Shown: piece after piece, positions 23,600 to 35,183 of the stretch | Numbering within the stretch: position 1 is the first letter of the stretch | Layout of the letters: every line of letters begins with the position of its first letter | Assembly (NCBI GenBank): GCA_039621445.1 | Contig: CP154956.1 | Location: forward strand, 7,399,493-7,463,492 | DNA: 64,000 nt | Reading direction: 5' to 3' | From: Euglena gracilis | Taxonomy: Eukaryota; Euglenida; Euglenophyceae; Euglenales | The notes under the pieces: generated by a model | Told to the model about the DNA's origin: nothing | Database searches by the model: none | What the model saw: the letters and a program-made list of their open reading frames with translations, nothing else | Made by a program: the position numbers and the translations under genes

Positions 23600-26150
23600 T
23601 TCGCCAGTGGAGTACTGCTCCGGGCTGCCGGAACAGTGGGGCGGTTCAGAACAGGGCTTGCTTTGAAGGCCGGGGGGGAGGAGGAGGGGGTCTCCAACCC
23701 ATCCACCGAGGGGGTACCCACCCCCCCCCCAGCCGGGAAACCCATTTTGGGGGGTCAATTTGGGGGTTCCGAAAAAAATCCGCGAGAAGAGAGGAATCCT
23801 CATGCGAGATTCAAACAGAGAGTCACGACCCCCCCTCTCCCAAAGTGGTTCTGGAGGACCATGGGATGTTGCACAACCCCGCCTCCCTTACGTATCGTTT
23901 GCATTCAGGCTCCGTGACGAATTTTTGGCTGTGACACAAAAACATTGAACAAATGGCTCCAATACATATGAATCCTGAAGAAGGCAAGATTGTTGGCTGT
24001 GTTGCTTGCGTGTTGAGTGTATTGTGGTCGTTGTATTTTGTATTTTATTTTTGAGCAACGGTTGAGATTTCAATTTGACTTGATCTATTTTGCATGCCTT
24101 CCACTCAACACATAGATCAACAAATACACAAAATACACTCAAAATAAAAATACAAAATACAAAATACAAAACACACTCAAAATACACTCAACACATGGAT
24201 AGTTTCAACACATAGATTAACGTACTGCCCCCCCCTTGCCTACCAACTAGGTTCCTACAACCCCCAACCGGGGAGGGGGAGGGGCATTCGCACCCCCTGA
24301 CCTGAACCCCCCGGGGTCGTAGGTGGGTGATTTTCCAAAAAAAAAGGGTGGGTGGGTGGGTTTGGGCCTGGGAAGAAAGTGCCCCTCCGAGGTCACTGCC
24401 CACCCATCCCCGTACCCAACAACCACTGATATATACCGACCCCCCCCCCTCCCCCGGGTCGGAGGTGCAGGTCAGGGATACATACAACCACCCCCGGTCA
24501 GGGGGAGGGGTCAACCACCCACCCACCAACCCAATATCCAGCCAAAATCGGCCGAACCCCCTTGACGAGCTCTTTCCAAAATCTGAACAATGGCGCACCC
24601 TGGGGGCCTCTGGACCCACCCAGTCTTGAAAACCAACCCACCCACCCAGTCTTGAAAACCCACCCACCCCCGTGGTGGCTTTATATTTGGGCGGCAAAAC
24701 CAAACGCCATGGGGGGGGCTTTAAATTTGGGCGGGGGTAAAATGCGAAATCTCCCAGATCCGACCCAGTTCCCGGATCCGGCGCCATTCCGGGCCCCGCA
24801 GGACCGAAAACGGGGGAATGTCGGACGCGGGAGATGCTACCCCCTCCCCGGAGATTCTACTCACCCCCCGGCCCCCCGGGGTATGGTCACACGGGAGGAG
24901 TGAATCTATGCTCCAAAATAACACTTCTTCTATATGCTCACCCTGTGTCTCGTGCAGTATTTAACAACTGAGCATTCACCAACTGCCCCCTCAATGTCCA
25001 TCATCCTCCCTGAAGGGTGGACGGTATATGGGGCTTTTTCCCCCCTAAGCGCCCTTATGCCTAAGGGCTGGCCAACGATCGGTCCGGGGCTAAAATGGTG
25101 TCGAAATTTATGCAGTCAAAAAACACATTTTTTTGACGTTTTGGGTGGATGGGTGATGGTCCCTCAAATCAGACCCGGGTCGTATGGAAACATGGGGGTT
25201 GCTGGGTTTTTTGTTCGAAAAAATCATTTTTTCAGGTTTCCAAAAAATTACCATATTTCCTTTACCGCTTCGTTATGCAGGTAAATTGGTATAAAATGGG
25301 AATTGCATTTGAATTTTTTTGGGAAAAAAGCCATTCTCAAAAAAAAACCCAAAATTTCAAAATTTTCATCGTTTTTGTACTTTGATTTGGGTTTTTGGTT
25401 AATTTTTCAACAAATTTTCACCGTCAAGGGGGGTCTTAAAATGGATGTTATATTTTGGCCTTTTTTTCACTCTTTCGCCACAGGGGGTCTCATTTTGGAG
25501 GGGGGTCTCACTCTTCTGGGGCGGTCCTATTTGGGGGGGGGGGTTGAGGGTCGGGGGGGATAAGGACATTCGTAGTTGGCATTAGATTTGGTGTAAGGGT
25601 GATACTGATTCAGGGTCAGGGTTAATAAGAGGAAAATCAGACTATAAAAACACACAGCTCCAGGCTGCAATTTGATATCCAAGGCATTGTGTCTCAGAGG
25701 TTATGAGGGGGGGGGGGCGTGGGATGTACACATTTGGAACGGACACAAGAACGAAGGAAGTTGAATTCAAGCACACACCGAGGCAGAGGCGTCCTCTTGG
25801 CTTCCGGTGTTGTCCCTGCGAGGAAACGGGCACAGGGGCTGGCCGTGGAGTGACTATGTGCTTAATTAGGATGACATGTTGTGATGGAGGGCCACAGAGA
25901 CTCTGTGGTTGTCCATGGACAATCCATGAGTCGTCATCTCAGCTCTGCTGTTTGTCATGTGGTGTGTGCACAGCTGTACGGGAAGACGTGGTGGGAGGGG
26001 TTGGACCTCCTACCCGGAAGATGGGGGGGGGGTTGGCCCCCCACCCACCACAGCACTGCGCAAGGAAAAACTCTTTTCGTGCCGAACCAAAATTTTGACC
26101 TAAAAAATCGGCGGCCTGGAAATACGGGAAGGCCTGTTGGGGGGGGGGGG
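23600..26150. other. Repeat-rich spacer, no gene seen
   Basis: It holds AT-rich 'aaaatacaaaatacaaaa' sequence (24115-24190), proline/glycine-like cacccacc and C/G-run blocks (24230-24900), and A/T-rich sequence to 25450. No domain or splice-supported exon was found. Confidence 0.5.
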
Positions 26151-26440
26151 GACACGGAGGACGTTGTATATGGTAAAGTCCCCCCTCCACTGATATGCCC
26201 CGTGGGGGTAATGCAGGGGGTGTGATAAGCCAGAGAATTGTTCGCCAAAATAAGAAACCCAAAAAATGGCCCCCAAAATACCCCCACGACACGATTTTTG
26301 ACAAAAAAAAAATGCATCGAAATTAGCATCGACTGAATGCATCAAAGTGCATGGACACAGAAAATGGCAAAATATGTCATTTTGGGGTACCCCCAAGGGT
26401 CCGAATCTTCGGTCCGATAATGTGCACTTAAATGGAGGGG
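26150..26440. repeat. 270-bp dispersed repeat, copy 1
   Basis: The unit runs from acggaggacgttgtatatgg through 'gtgtgataagccagagaatt' and 'cgaaattagcatcgactgaa' to 'atatgtcattttggggt'. A closely similar copy in the same orientation lies at 34553-34830, with a small insertion after 'aatgca'. This copy continues into the gattcgg/cattatcgg motif family. Its minus-strand open frame is shared but has no recognised domain. Confidence 0.85.
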
Positions 26441-28440
26441 CTAGCCATCCCCCCACCTCGAGCAGTTGTTGCCTGCAATTCGGGAAGCACGGAGGGGTGA
26501 GAGTTTCTCAAGGGTGAGAACTTGGATGGCACAAAAAAATTATGCGGGGGGTCCCTCCAAGTCCAATGAGCCCTAAAGTGACTGTCTAGACATTCCAGAC
26601 AGAGGACGTTCATTGGGCATGGGTTGTATGGTCATCTGCACTGCTGTGTATGGGTGACGATCTGGACACTCCCTGTTTATTGGGCAAGGGGTTCGTTAGT
26701 TCTGGGGGTACCTGGTTCCGTATGATTGCATATGCGGGGGGAACATGACACCACACCAAAGCTGTCAACAGGGGGGGGGGGGCAGGCACACGGATCCACT
26801 GCCACGCTGGGCGGCTGAGAAGCCGCGATGTCCAGAGGAGCGGGGGTGCCCTGCAGGGGGGGGGGGCGAACATTTGCGCAAGGAGGCCGTGGAGAGAACG
26901 AAAAAAAGGTTTCGTCCACGCAAAATGGTTTGTCGCAACACGGCACACCTTCCAAGGGATCATTCACACCCCTTTATGTCCCAGAACATGGTCTTGCTTC
27001 TAAAAATTCTAAAAATAAACGATTCTAAAAATAAAAATGGAAAGGCGAACAAAACAATGACACGCAAGAAGAACACAAATTCCGGGTAATCACAGGCTGC
27101 ATTTCCGAAATTCTCAAATGCTGTCCTCGCAGTTTCATTTGGAACGTTCGAATGTCATCCTTGAGGGCCGTTTTCTTCACGAGCTTTGAGATATTTGTTT
27201 TCATCCAAAAAACGCAGCCCAAAAATGAGCTGAAAGCGGCCATGAATCTGAAAACAGTTAAGAACCAGGGGCAACCTTGAAGCATAACCTTGCACCATCG
27301 CAGGGTTGATTGCTTAAGCATACGCACTTAAATGTCTGTCAGGGCACACTTCTGGCAGGACAGCTTGCCTGGGGGGGGGGGACCCAGCTTCTGGGGGTCG
27401 GTTGGAACTGGGCGTGAAAAAGGGTGGACCTGGATTTGGGAAATCAAAATTGCCAAAAAAATGATCAGTAAGGAAAAAAGGTCCTTCTCCAAGAAAAAGG
27501 AAGGGAGTAATATTGTGGACATTCTTGGGATGACAGGTTCTGCTGAACCTTGCTTTTTTTAAAAAAAGCAAAATTCCAAAATAAGTTTGGGATGTTTCAA
27601 AGTGCAGACATTGCAAGGCGGGTGTCTTCTCGAGCACATTGTTTAAACACTCAAATTAGCACAGAAGAGACAAGGTAGATGGGAGAAAGGGAGAAAGGAC
27701 AAGGTACATGGGACAAGGTACATGGGAGAAAGGACAGATGCTTCGGTAGCATACCTCAGAAGCCTGTGGGGGCGAGCTGACCCTCACGGAACCAGTTGCG
27801 GTCAGGGGCCATGCAAAATTCAGCACGAAAATGGCTAACAAAAAAAAAGACCCCCACCCCCAGTTGCTTTTAAAACAGAGTGTGAAGCTTTCGTGTGTTT
27901 GAAAATCGGACTGTTGTGGGTGGCTTGACTTGGGCACAAGATCACACCGTGTGGGACAATTGAGGGGTGGGCAAAAGAAGATCGGTCTGGCATGGGGAGG
28001 GGGCAAAATATCCAATTTTGTGAAAATTGGAGCTCAAGGAAGTCCAGCGCTTTGCAACAAGGAAATTTTAACCCATTGAAAACAGCCATTTTCTGGCTCA
28101 CGGCACCTTCGGCGTTGCGGGGCGTGGTGCCCACCCCAAAACCAGACCAGTCAGCACTGTCTCCAGTTAGCTTCTTCCCAGAAAATGGCTTTTCACCCTT
28201 GGAAGATGACCCCCCCCGGGGGGGCCCTGGTGGTTGCCAGCTACTTGCTTCCTGCCTGAAATCCAAGCCTTTCAGCCTCAGATGGGTGGGCAACCACAAA
28301 AGCAACGTCTCCACCACACAGTTTCGCAACATTTTTTTCGAAGTTTCAATTTTGGCTTTTTAAGTTCCTTTTTGTTCTATCCCCCAGGGGGTTAAAAGTC
28401 CCCCCCCCCATAAGCCCCCAGACCCAGCGCCGCCAGTGAG
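26440..28440. other. Spacer, no confident gene
   Basis: Mixed sequence with C/G runs at 26770, 26855 and 27370. A gccttcggcg hairpin sits at 28101-28118 within a block like the 32050-32160 repeat. A 100-codon minus-strand frame (27025-27327) is protein-like but unrecognised. Confidence 0.45.
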
Positions 28441-28484
28441 GGAGGTGTGACCTTCCTTGTTCTGCCTCTGATCAGGGCAGTCAC

Positions 28485-28645
28485 TGGACATGGGCATTAT
28501 GATATGTTCAATCGACCGCGGAGCCCAACAGTCCCTGGTCTGGACGGGGGCACTGCTTGGGCTGGTGGCCCGGCGCCCCGCATCACGGGACCGACTGCGA
28601 GTTCGGCGCCCGTCGGTGGAGCGGCGGAAGCGGTCTGCGATGCGG
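28485..28645 (-). CDS. Candidate exon encoding Arg/Ser-rich segment
   Basis: A cctgcctttccgcag acceptor is followed by an open frame reading RIADRFRRSTDGRRTRSRSR and then a Ser/Pro-rich stretch. A possible CCA|GTGACT donor ends it. The RS-rich composition suggests a disordered region. Alternative frames are open, so the frame is a best guess. It may belong to the same transcription unit as the neighbouring minus-strand exons. Confidence 0.35.
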
Positions 28646-28729
28646 CTGCGGAAAGGCAGGACGTGCCCCTCCCCACTTCCATTGGGATAATTCCATAAAA
28701 GAGGACAAACATCCCCTCTTGTGGGTGAC

Positions 28730-28831
28730 ATGTCACACACACACACACACATACACACACATCACACACGTCACGCACGTGTCACAAACACAAGAAATCA
28801 TAAAACACATGACACATTGCATGTTTATCTG

Positions 28832-28920
<89 letters not shown>

Positions 28921-28925
28921 TGCAT
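28730..28925. repeat. (CA)n tract followed by (CT)n microsatellite
   Basis: Short (AC)n with cacgt variants at 28736-28795 is followed by an uninterrupted (CT)n of about 85 bases (28834-28918). It is non-coding; Ser-Leu and Arg-Glu open frames over it are artefacts. Confidence 0.95.
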
Positions 28926-28929
28926 TCCA

Positions 28930-30660
28930 ACAAACAGCTTCTGAGTTTCAAATAAAAAATGGACGAACAATTGTGGTGATGTTTGTGCGACCCCTTCCAT
29001 GCAAGCTTGCATGGAAGGGAGAGCATCAGAGGGAATTTTCCAGCAAGCAACACATTCCGTGATGAAAAAGTGGTATGCAATCATGGCTCTGCTTGAATTT
29101 TAAAGGCGGTCTACTTCGCACTTGGCTCATAGAAGTGGACTTGCCTTGCGCAATTGCGCAACCCAGGACCCATTCCGGAATCATGGCTTTTGGGTGGTTT
29201 TTTGGGGCCAAAATTTTTTTGGATGAAGCAACGTACCTCAAAACTTGCGAAACCGGACATCGGGCGCGAAGGGATTTGAGAATAATTAATCATCTTTTGG
29301 ATGCAGCAACCTGACACTACCAATGACATCAGGTTGGTTGAGTATTGTGGCTGGCATAGAAAATGAAGAAGAAGGCCTCCCATGCGTGAGCTTGGTGGCA
29401 CATGGCTGAATTCATACCTGAACGATGAAAGTGTCCGCGCAGTTCTCCTGTGAAGAAGAAAGCCAGATCGAACTTTTCATGGCATCGGTCTGCATCGACC
29501 GTTTAACAAACCAAAATAAACTGGTGGTACAAATGTAGGGGCAAGTGTTTCACGCCCCAAACTGATGCCAACTTGGGGTGAAGCTAGGGTTGGCACTTTG
29601 GGCACTATATAAACCCCCCTCCAAACAATCCCCCCCCCCCCCCGAACAATAACCCCCCTTGGTAGGGTAGAATGGGAAGGCCTGGTGGGGGGGTCGACCC
29701 CTCCACCCACCACAGTATTTTCACCAATTTTGGGAAAACAGGGAAGATGAAAGAAAAAAAATTGTTTTTTTTGAAAAATGAACCCAAAATACATGATTTT
29801 TTGATGGAAAACCACATTTTTCCCAAAAAAAAAACTCAAAAATTTCAGGTTTAAAAATTGGTGGCTTTTAGGAGGGGGGTGAAAAAAAATGAAGGTCAAA
29901 AAAAATTGGACCAAATTTTGGCACAGTCAAATTTTACTGACATTTTTTCTCTTGGAATTTTTTTTATTTTTAAAAATAATTTTGCCTCAAAGACCTCTCA
30001 AAATCAAAATTTTGAGAAAATGTTGAAATTTTGGAAGGTGTGAAAAAATGGGGTTTGGGGGGGGGTTATGGGGGGACCTCCTATATCGGTCCCAAAATGC
30101 TGGAAAAAAATTTGGGGTCCAAAAATTGGTGCTCCCGGAAATATGGGAAGAGATGGTGGGGTGGGGTGGGGTGGGGTGGGTGGACCCCCCCACCCACCAT
30201 GCAGGGGGGGGGGGTTCGCACCCACCACTCTGGCTGTTCGGCCGATTCCCATTCTGCCCTTTGGGGTCCGGCTTCAACTGAAAAAAAAAATGAAAAAATC
30301 AGCCCCCCCCCCTCCCAATATTGGGCAACCAACCTCAATTTTCGCCCGAAAAATGTGGTTGAAAAGCAGAACCCACCACAACAAAATGACCAAAAAGGGG
30401 GGTTTCTGGACCATCTCGTCTCCAAAAATGCCAATTTCTTGGAAAAAGTGCAAAAAAATGACCAGAATGGTGGTTTTTGGTGTGGTTTTTGGGTCTCATG
30501 GATTTCAAAATTTGAAAAAATAAATTGAAAAAATAAAACCCCAGAAAATATACTCCCTCCGGCAGTGACTTCAGGCGAAAAAATAATGCCCCAGGAGGGT
30601 GTTATTGGGGGGATTAAGTTACGGATGAAAGTTGAGAGATCAAAACAACTTTTCTTTCAG
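28930..30660. other. Spacer, no gene seen
   Basis: It includes a small perfect palindrome ccatgcaagcttgcatgg (28998-29015). C/G-run-edged A-rich repeats fill 29620-30540, with tandem 'ggtggggtggggtgg' near 30160. No supported exon was found. Confidence 0.5.
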
Positions 30661-30739
30661 AAACATGTGAGACACACGCGCACACAAACACACACGTGTG
30701 CGCACATGTGCACAGCACAGCATGAACAAACACAACAAC

Positions 30740-30740
30740 G

Positions 30741-30816
<76 letters not shown>
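30740..30816. repeat. (AC)n microsatellite abutting an exon end
   Basis: About 76 bases of uninterrupted (AC)n. Read on the minus strand it is (GT)n beginning exactly at the CTCAG|GTGTGT donor of the adjacent candidate exon. Confidence 0.95.
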
Positions 30817-30818
<2 letters not shown>

Positions 30819-31025
30819 GAGGCTTGCTGCGCGGCGTGGCTGCTGCGGTGCGGCCTGTGGTGCACTGGCCCCCTCTGACGCCCTGCCTGGCCGCCGCCTC
30901 GGGACGGCGTCGGCGCCTTTCTGCTGGGCGACCGCAGGGACCTGAATTGGCTTTGAGGCCGTGGCAGCTGGGCGGGCATCCGTGGCCGCAGTGATCGTGG
31001 AGGCAGGGGCCCCAGTTGTGTTTGA
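30817..31025 (-). CDS. Candidate exon, Ala/Pro/Gln-rich
   Basis: About 200 G/C-rich bases end at CTCAG|GTGTGTGT. The favoured frame is low-complexity (Ala, Pro, Gln, Arg) and contains KPIQVPAVAQQKGADAVPRR. Its 5' boundary is not clear. It is likely a disordered linker of a multi-exon protein. Another minus-strand frame is also open. Confidence 0.35.
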
Positions 31026-31124
31026 GAATGTGGGGTGTGGTCCTTCACAACGAATCCAACCCCGAGGATCACGCCAGACTTCTATTTAAGACCGCGGGAC
31101 ACCCCCAGCCATACAATTTTTTTT

Positions 31125-31505
31125 AACCGACTCCCGGGAGGGGGGGTCACTCCACTCTTCGAAAAACCAGTCAGTCACTTTTTTCGGGAAACCAGTCAGG
31201 CACTACCCCGGGGGGGGGGGGTCGACCACTCAAAAAAAAAACCCGGCCACTTTCCAGTCACTTTAGGTCATCTTAGGCCAAAAAAAACCCCAGGTGCCTT
31301 TGGCGCCGGGGCAACTCAAACCACTTTTGCCCACGCCTGGCCAACCCCCCCTTAGATGCATTTTGGCTTCTGGTTTTAGTCCTGGCGCTGGCCCTGGCTG
31401 ACCCCGGGGGGGGGGGGGGGTGGGCCCAAAACCAGTCAGTCACTCTGAAAAAAACCAGTCAATCACCCGAGGGGGGGGGGGGGGTCGGCCAGTGCTTAAG
31501 CAACT
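31125..31505. repeat. 'Accagtcagtcac' dispersed repeat family, copy
   Basis: Same order of parts as the 11620-11945 copy: gaaaaaccagtcagtcactt, C/G junction, cactttaggtcatcttaggcc, hairpin caggtgcctttggcgcc (31291-31307), then a second gtcagtcactctga unit and C/G junction. It is followed by a gattcgg/cattatc motif at 31535-31590. Confidence 0.75.
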
Positions 31506-31929
31506 GACTGCCCTGACCCCCCTCCTATTTAAGTGCGCAGGTGCACACATTATCAGACCAAAGATTCGGACCCCTAGGAGTGTGACACTTATCAGGGCGA
31601 AAGCGCACAGCCCAACGCCGGTGAAACCATACTATTGTCCACAGGAAGGGGGAGGTCCCGTCCCACTTTCAAAAAATGAGTCAGTCACTTTTCAAACACC
31701 AAGTACCCCGTTTCCGACACCCCCGGGAGCGTCCATCACTCTGGCACCCGGACAAAATGGCTCAAATCAATGGAATTAGGTTAAACCCAACTGTCCGACT
31801 GAGATCTTCCGCATGCAATCTGTTGGCCCGGCACATCTGGGGGGGGGGTTGTGAAGTCAATTGAATTGATCCAAAAGGCAGGGAAATGTGGGCAGATGGT
31901 ATGCTTTGTTGACTTGCAGAGCACAACGT

Positions 31930-32170
31930 TGTGACAGTTTTTTTTACCAACCCTGGCAGGAAGGGGGGGTCTGGAGTGCATTGGGGTGCCTGCCCAGGCA
32001 GGCACTACCCCCCCCCCCCCCCCCAGGGGGGGTTGGATTTCGGCCTGCGCCAACGCACAATCCTTTGAAAATAGGCCATTTCTGGCTCCCCAGCGCCTTC
32101 GGCGCCGGGGTCTGTGCTGGGGCACTTTTGGCCCTGTGCCCTGCCCCCCCCCCCCCCCTAGGGGGTCGCA
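31930..32170. repeat. C/G-run element with exact UUCG-type hairpin
   Basis: G-run, 'gtgcctgcccaggcaggcac' palindrome, C-run/G-run, 'ctttgaaaataggccatttctgg', hairpin gcgccttcggcgcc (32093-32106), then C-run and 'agggggtc'. The same interior is seen at 28055-28125. It is non-coding. Confidence 0.7.
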
Positions 32171-32476
32171 TCGGGAGATGCTGGTTCAACAATATGGAAA
32201 GGTTCAGATGGTGTGGTGTGGCTGTCATCTTTGGTGCTCAGCCACTTGTTTCAATTTTCATTCAGGATGGCGGTGTGAATTGGAATGATCATAATGATTG
32301 TTAATTGGCAGCTATTCTGCTTTGTGCTTCCCTGACGTCTTCATTGGTTTTCTCCCCCATTTCTTTCCTGGTCATCCTGATGGACTCTCTTTTTTTATTA
32401 TTGTTCTGTTGTCCAAATATTTAGTTTTACAGACCAGAGACCGGCACGAATTCGCACAAGCTGGACCTGTGGACAC

Positions 32477-32685
32477 CAGATCAACAAATTGTTGGCAAGC
32501 CTCTCCCAAATCACTGATGCTTTCATTGGGTTTCAGCTTGGAGACGCTGGGGGATGCAAGAGTGGGGGGAGGCCACTGATCAGGGGCAGCGCCCAATATG
32601 GTGCCGCTGGCGCGGCGCTCCTTGCTGCCCGTCGCCTGCCGCGGCCGGCGGGGGGACACTGGCTGGTGCGTGGGCTTCCACCCAG
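32477..32685 (-). CDS. Candidate exon downstream of an inserted element
   Basis: About 200 open minus-strand bases, including SKERRASGTILGAAPDQW and ISDLGEACQQFVDL, end at possible CTG|GTGTCC or CACAG|GTCCAG donors. A second frame, favoured by the exon pair upstream, stops earlier. On its 5' side the exon is separated from its apparent continuation (32944-32989) by the 258-bp inverted-repeat element. No domain is recognised. Confidence 0.35.
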
Positions 32686-32943
32686 GCTTCTTTTTAAGAC
32701 CCCCGGGGGGGAGGGGGGGGGCCACCCACCCAGGGGGGCACGGGACCCCCCCCCGGGGCGGGGACCCCCCAAAATCGGGCCCGTTAAAGGCAATTTCCAA
32801 AAATTTTCGGCACTTCGCGCCGAAAAGGTATACCCAGCGCCTCCAGCGCGGGACCCCCCCCCCCGGGGGGGTCCCGCCCGCCCCCCCCCCCCCCCCCCCC
32901 CCCCCCCGGGGGGGGGGGGGGCTGCTGACTTAAAAAGAAGCCT
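32686..32943. mobile_element. 258-bp inverted-repeat element with 12-bp direct flanks
   Basis: GCTTCCACCCAG occurs immediately on both sides (32674-32685 and 32944-32955). The element ends are inverted: AGGCTTCTTTTTAAG on the left and cttaaaaagaagcct on the right. The interior is C- and G-homopolymers around a ttttcggcacttcgcgccga hairpin (32808-32822). This is a clear insertion signature. It interrupts a minus-strand reading frame and may be spliced out as an intron. Confidence 0.8.
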
Positions 32944-32989
32944 GCTTCCACCCAGCGCAGTTGTTTTCCGAGTTCACGGTCATCCGGAA
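32944..32989 (-). CDS. Short exon, copy 2 of a duplicated exon
   Basis: After a ctcaaccacag acceptor the best frame reads VPDDRELGKQLRWVEA. It is paralogous to 33498-33450, which reads APEGCELGKHIQWMKA. Differences between the two are mostly conservative or synonymous in this frame, while the alternative frame has a stop in one copy. Function unknown. Confidence 0.4.
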
Positions 32990-33124
32990 CTGTGGTTGAG
33001 ATTTTTTTTTAGTTCAAGGAAGGGGGAGAGGGCAAGGGGTACCCATACCCCCCAGGGAAGGTCTGGGAACCCATTTTGGGGTGGTCAAGTGTGAGGCTCC
33101 AAAAAATTCGGTTCGCGCTTCGCT

Positions 33125-33330
33125 TTGAAAGTGCCGGGGGGGGGGGGATTGGGGCTAGATAAAATTAGAACCGACAAAAATGGAAACCAAAAAATTCGTC
33201 TTAAACCTGAAAACGGCCCAGGAAAAATTGGCAGGATTTTCAAAAACGGCCTGGAAAAATTTGGCAGGATTTCTGAACGTCAATTCTTCCCAAACAATTT
33301 TTTCGGCCTCCAATTCCCCCCCCCTGGTAG
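33125..33330. repeat. 'Aaaaaattgg' dispersed element, copy 2
   Basis: It matches 14640-14895 in order and orientation: agataaaattagaaccgac, repeated 'gaaaaattggcagg', 'tttttcggcctccaatt', then a C-run. It is preceded by an element remnant with ttcgcgcttcgct and a G-run (33105-33145). Confidence 0.8.
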
Positions 33331-33384
33331 AAAAACCCCCCTCCATGTGATCCACTCCGCCCAGCACCTCCCCAGGGGACACAC

Positions 33385-33498
33385 CTCCACCAGTAGACCC
33401 AGTACCCCTCCCCCCTCCTCCCTCCTCCCGGTCCAACCCATAAATTAATCCTGCTTTCATCCACTGAATGTGCTTTCCGAGTTCACAGCCTTCTGGAG
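33385..33498 (-). CDS. Candidate exon, copy 1 of a duplicated exon
   Basis: An acgctgccgcag acceptor and a GGAG|GTGTGT donor bound a frame reading PEGCELGKHIQWMKAG, then LIYGLDREEG and a Gly-rich tail. The first 15 residues are paralogous to the exon at 32944-32989. No named domain is recognised. Confidence 0.4.
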
Positions 33499-33829
33499 CT
33501 GCGGCAGCGTTCGATTTGTTGCCATCTTGAAGGATGAGAACATACCAAAAGGAATTCTGCTACAATTCAAAAAAATGCTCAAAAAAGAGGAAATGGTGTT
33601 TTTTGGCATGTCAGTTGATTTCGAATCATTTTCAAATTTGCTTTTTAAAATACATCATCTTTGCTTTCAAAATACACTATCTCCGCGATAGTTTACATTG
33701 ATGGTGATTTTCCTTCGCAGTTTGATATTACAAATCACATCATATTGCATGTCACTTACACCTGTGAAATAAACGTCATCATGGACACAGGAACCACAGG
33801 TCGGTGAGTATAACTACCCCCCCCCCTAG

Positions 33830-34055
33830 TCGTACGACCGGGTTCCTGCAACCTGTGACCGGGGGGTGGTCATAAACGAGGCGTCGGTTGTAGGTAAGGT
33901 GGTGTTAAATTTTTCGCAACCTGCAACCTGTGACCGGGGGGGGGGGGCATAACACCCCCATGACCTGCAACCTGTGACTGGGGGGTGGTCATAAATGAGG
34001 GGTGGTCATACGACTAGGGGGGGGGGGGTTAACCCTGTTTGCAAAAAAAATGTTG
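33830..34055. repeat. Short tandem block of 'acctgtgaccgggg' units
   Basis: Three to four imperfect units of about 45-60 bases each contain 'caacctgtgaccgggggg', 'ggtggtcata' and 'cgacta/cgagg'. It looks like a recent local duplication of a C/G-run motif. No coding evidence. Confidence 0.65.
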
Positions 34056-34198
34056 AAACGCTATTTGCACATCACGTTAGGAAGCAGCGGCGTGCTGGTT
34101 CCGCGCCCGAATGACCGCTGACGGTTGAAGCGCACACACGACATCGGCGGGGCCACCATCACGAGGGGTCGGCCTGGGGTCTCCGGCCACTGGGCCAC

Positions 34199-34306
34199 CC
34201 GCGGGGACGGAAGCTCCAGCGGCGAAAGGTTTCGCGGGCATCCTTCCGCAGCGAGGCACAGGCAGGCCCATCGTCCAGCAAGCAGGCCCTCCGGCACAGG
34301 TGGACC
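34199..34306 (-). CDS. Candidate exon, product unknown
   Basis: Bounded by a tgtgtcggag acceptor and a GCGG|GTGGCC donor. The G/C-third-position frame reads LCRRACLLDDGPACASLRKD and then an Arg-rich stretch. All three minus-strand frames are open over most of this block, so the frame is uncertain. Confidence 0.3.
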
Positions 34307-34552
34307 CTCCGACACAAAAGCCATGAAGGCTTCGGAATTTTTTTTTGATTTTGCGACGAAACCGCACAGAATGCATTCAGTCCTTGGGGAGAGTCCAATG
34401 GGGCACCCTGGTGGGGGTTTCGTTGTCGGTTTTTGGGGGGTTTTTTGGGAGTCAAAGGAGGATGGGGGGCCTCATCCTGCGAAAGGATGCATGGGAGTTG
34501 GACTGTTTGGAGCGAGGGCGTTCGATGGCAATTGGCTCACGCTGTTGTGATG

Positions 34553-34830
34553 AGACACGGAGGACGTTGTATATGGTAAGGTCCCCCCTCCATTGATATG
34601 CCCCGTGGGGTTAATGCACGTGGTTTGGTTGGTTGGCCAGAAGGGTTATAAATAGGGGGTGTGATAAGCCAGAGAATTGTTCGCCAAAATAAGACACCCA
34701 AAAGATGGCCCCAAAATACCCCCACGACACAATTTTTGACAAAGAAAATGCATCGAAATTAGCATTGACTGAATGCATCAAACTGCATGGACACAAAAAA
34801 ACGGCAATATATGTCATTTTGGGGTGAGGG
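34553..34830. repeat. 270-bp dispersed repeat, copy 2
   Basis: Same unit as 26150-26440, including acggaggacgttgtatatgg and cgaaattagcattgactgaa. About 40 extra bases follow 'aatgca'. The high similarity over an 8.4 kb separation suggests recent mobility. Confidence 0.85.
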
Positions 34831-34994
34831 CAGCCCCAAAAAAAACAAGTCCTGGTGTCGATAATCCACAATGGGGGGGTGCATGAGAACCCCTCCATTC
34901 ACAGCTTTCGGGGACAGTGCAGGGACGAAGAAAGAAGGAAGAAGAAGGGAAGAAGAAGAAGAAGAAGAAAGAAGGGGAAAAGAAGTTTCGGACC

Positions 34995-35183
34995 ATTTGA
35001 AGCGCTTTGCGATTGGGGGGAAAGTCGGACCGGCAAGCCTGATGTTGGAAAGAACGATTGCACGGGCTGCACTGGAGCACTTCAGCAAATGAAAGGCCAG
35101 CGCCAGCCACGCTGTCCTCTGGGGAGGCGCTGTAGAGCTGCCTCACGGGATCAGGGAGCTCGGGGTCTGCGTGCCGGCGAAGG
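34995..35183 (-). CDS. Candidate exon, product unknown
   Basis: A gaaacgtgcttcag acceptor leads into LRRHADPELPDPVRQLYSAS, with G/C-rich third positions. A strong internal CCC|GTGAGG donor could end the exon early at about 35147; otherwise the frame continues through a C-x2-C...H-x3-C-like stretch to about 34995. No domain is recognised. Confidence 0.35.
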
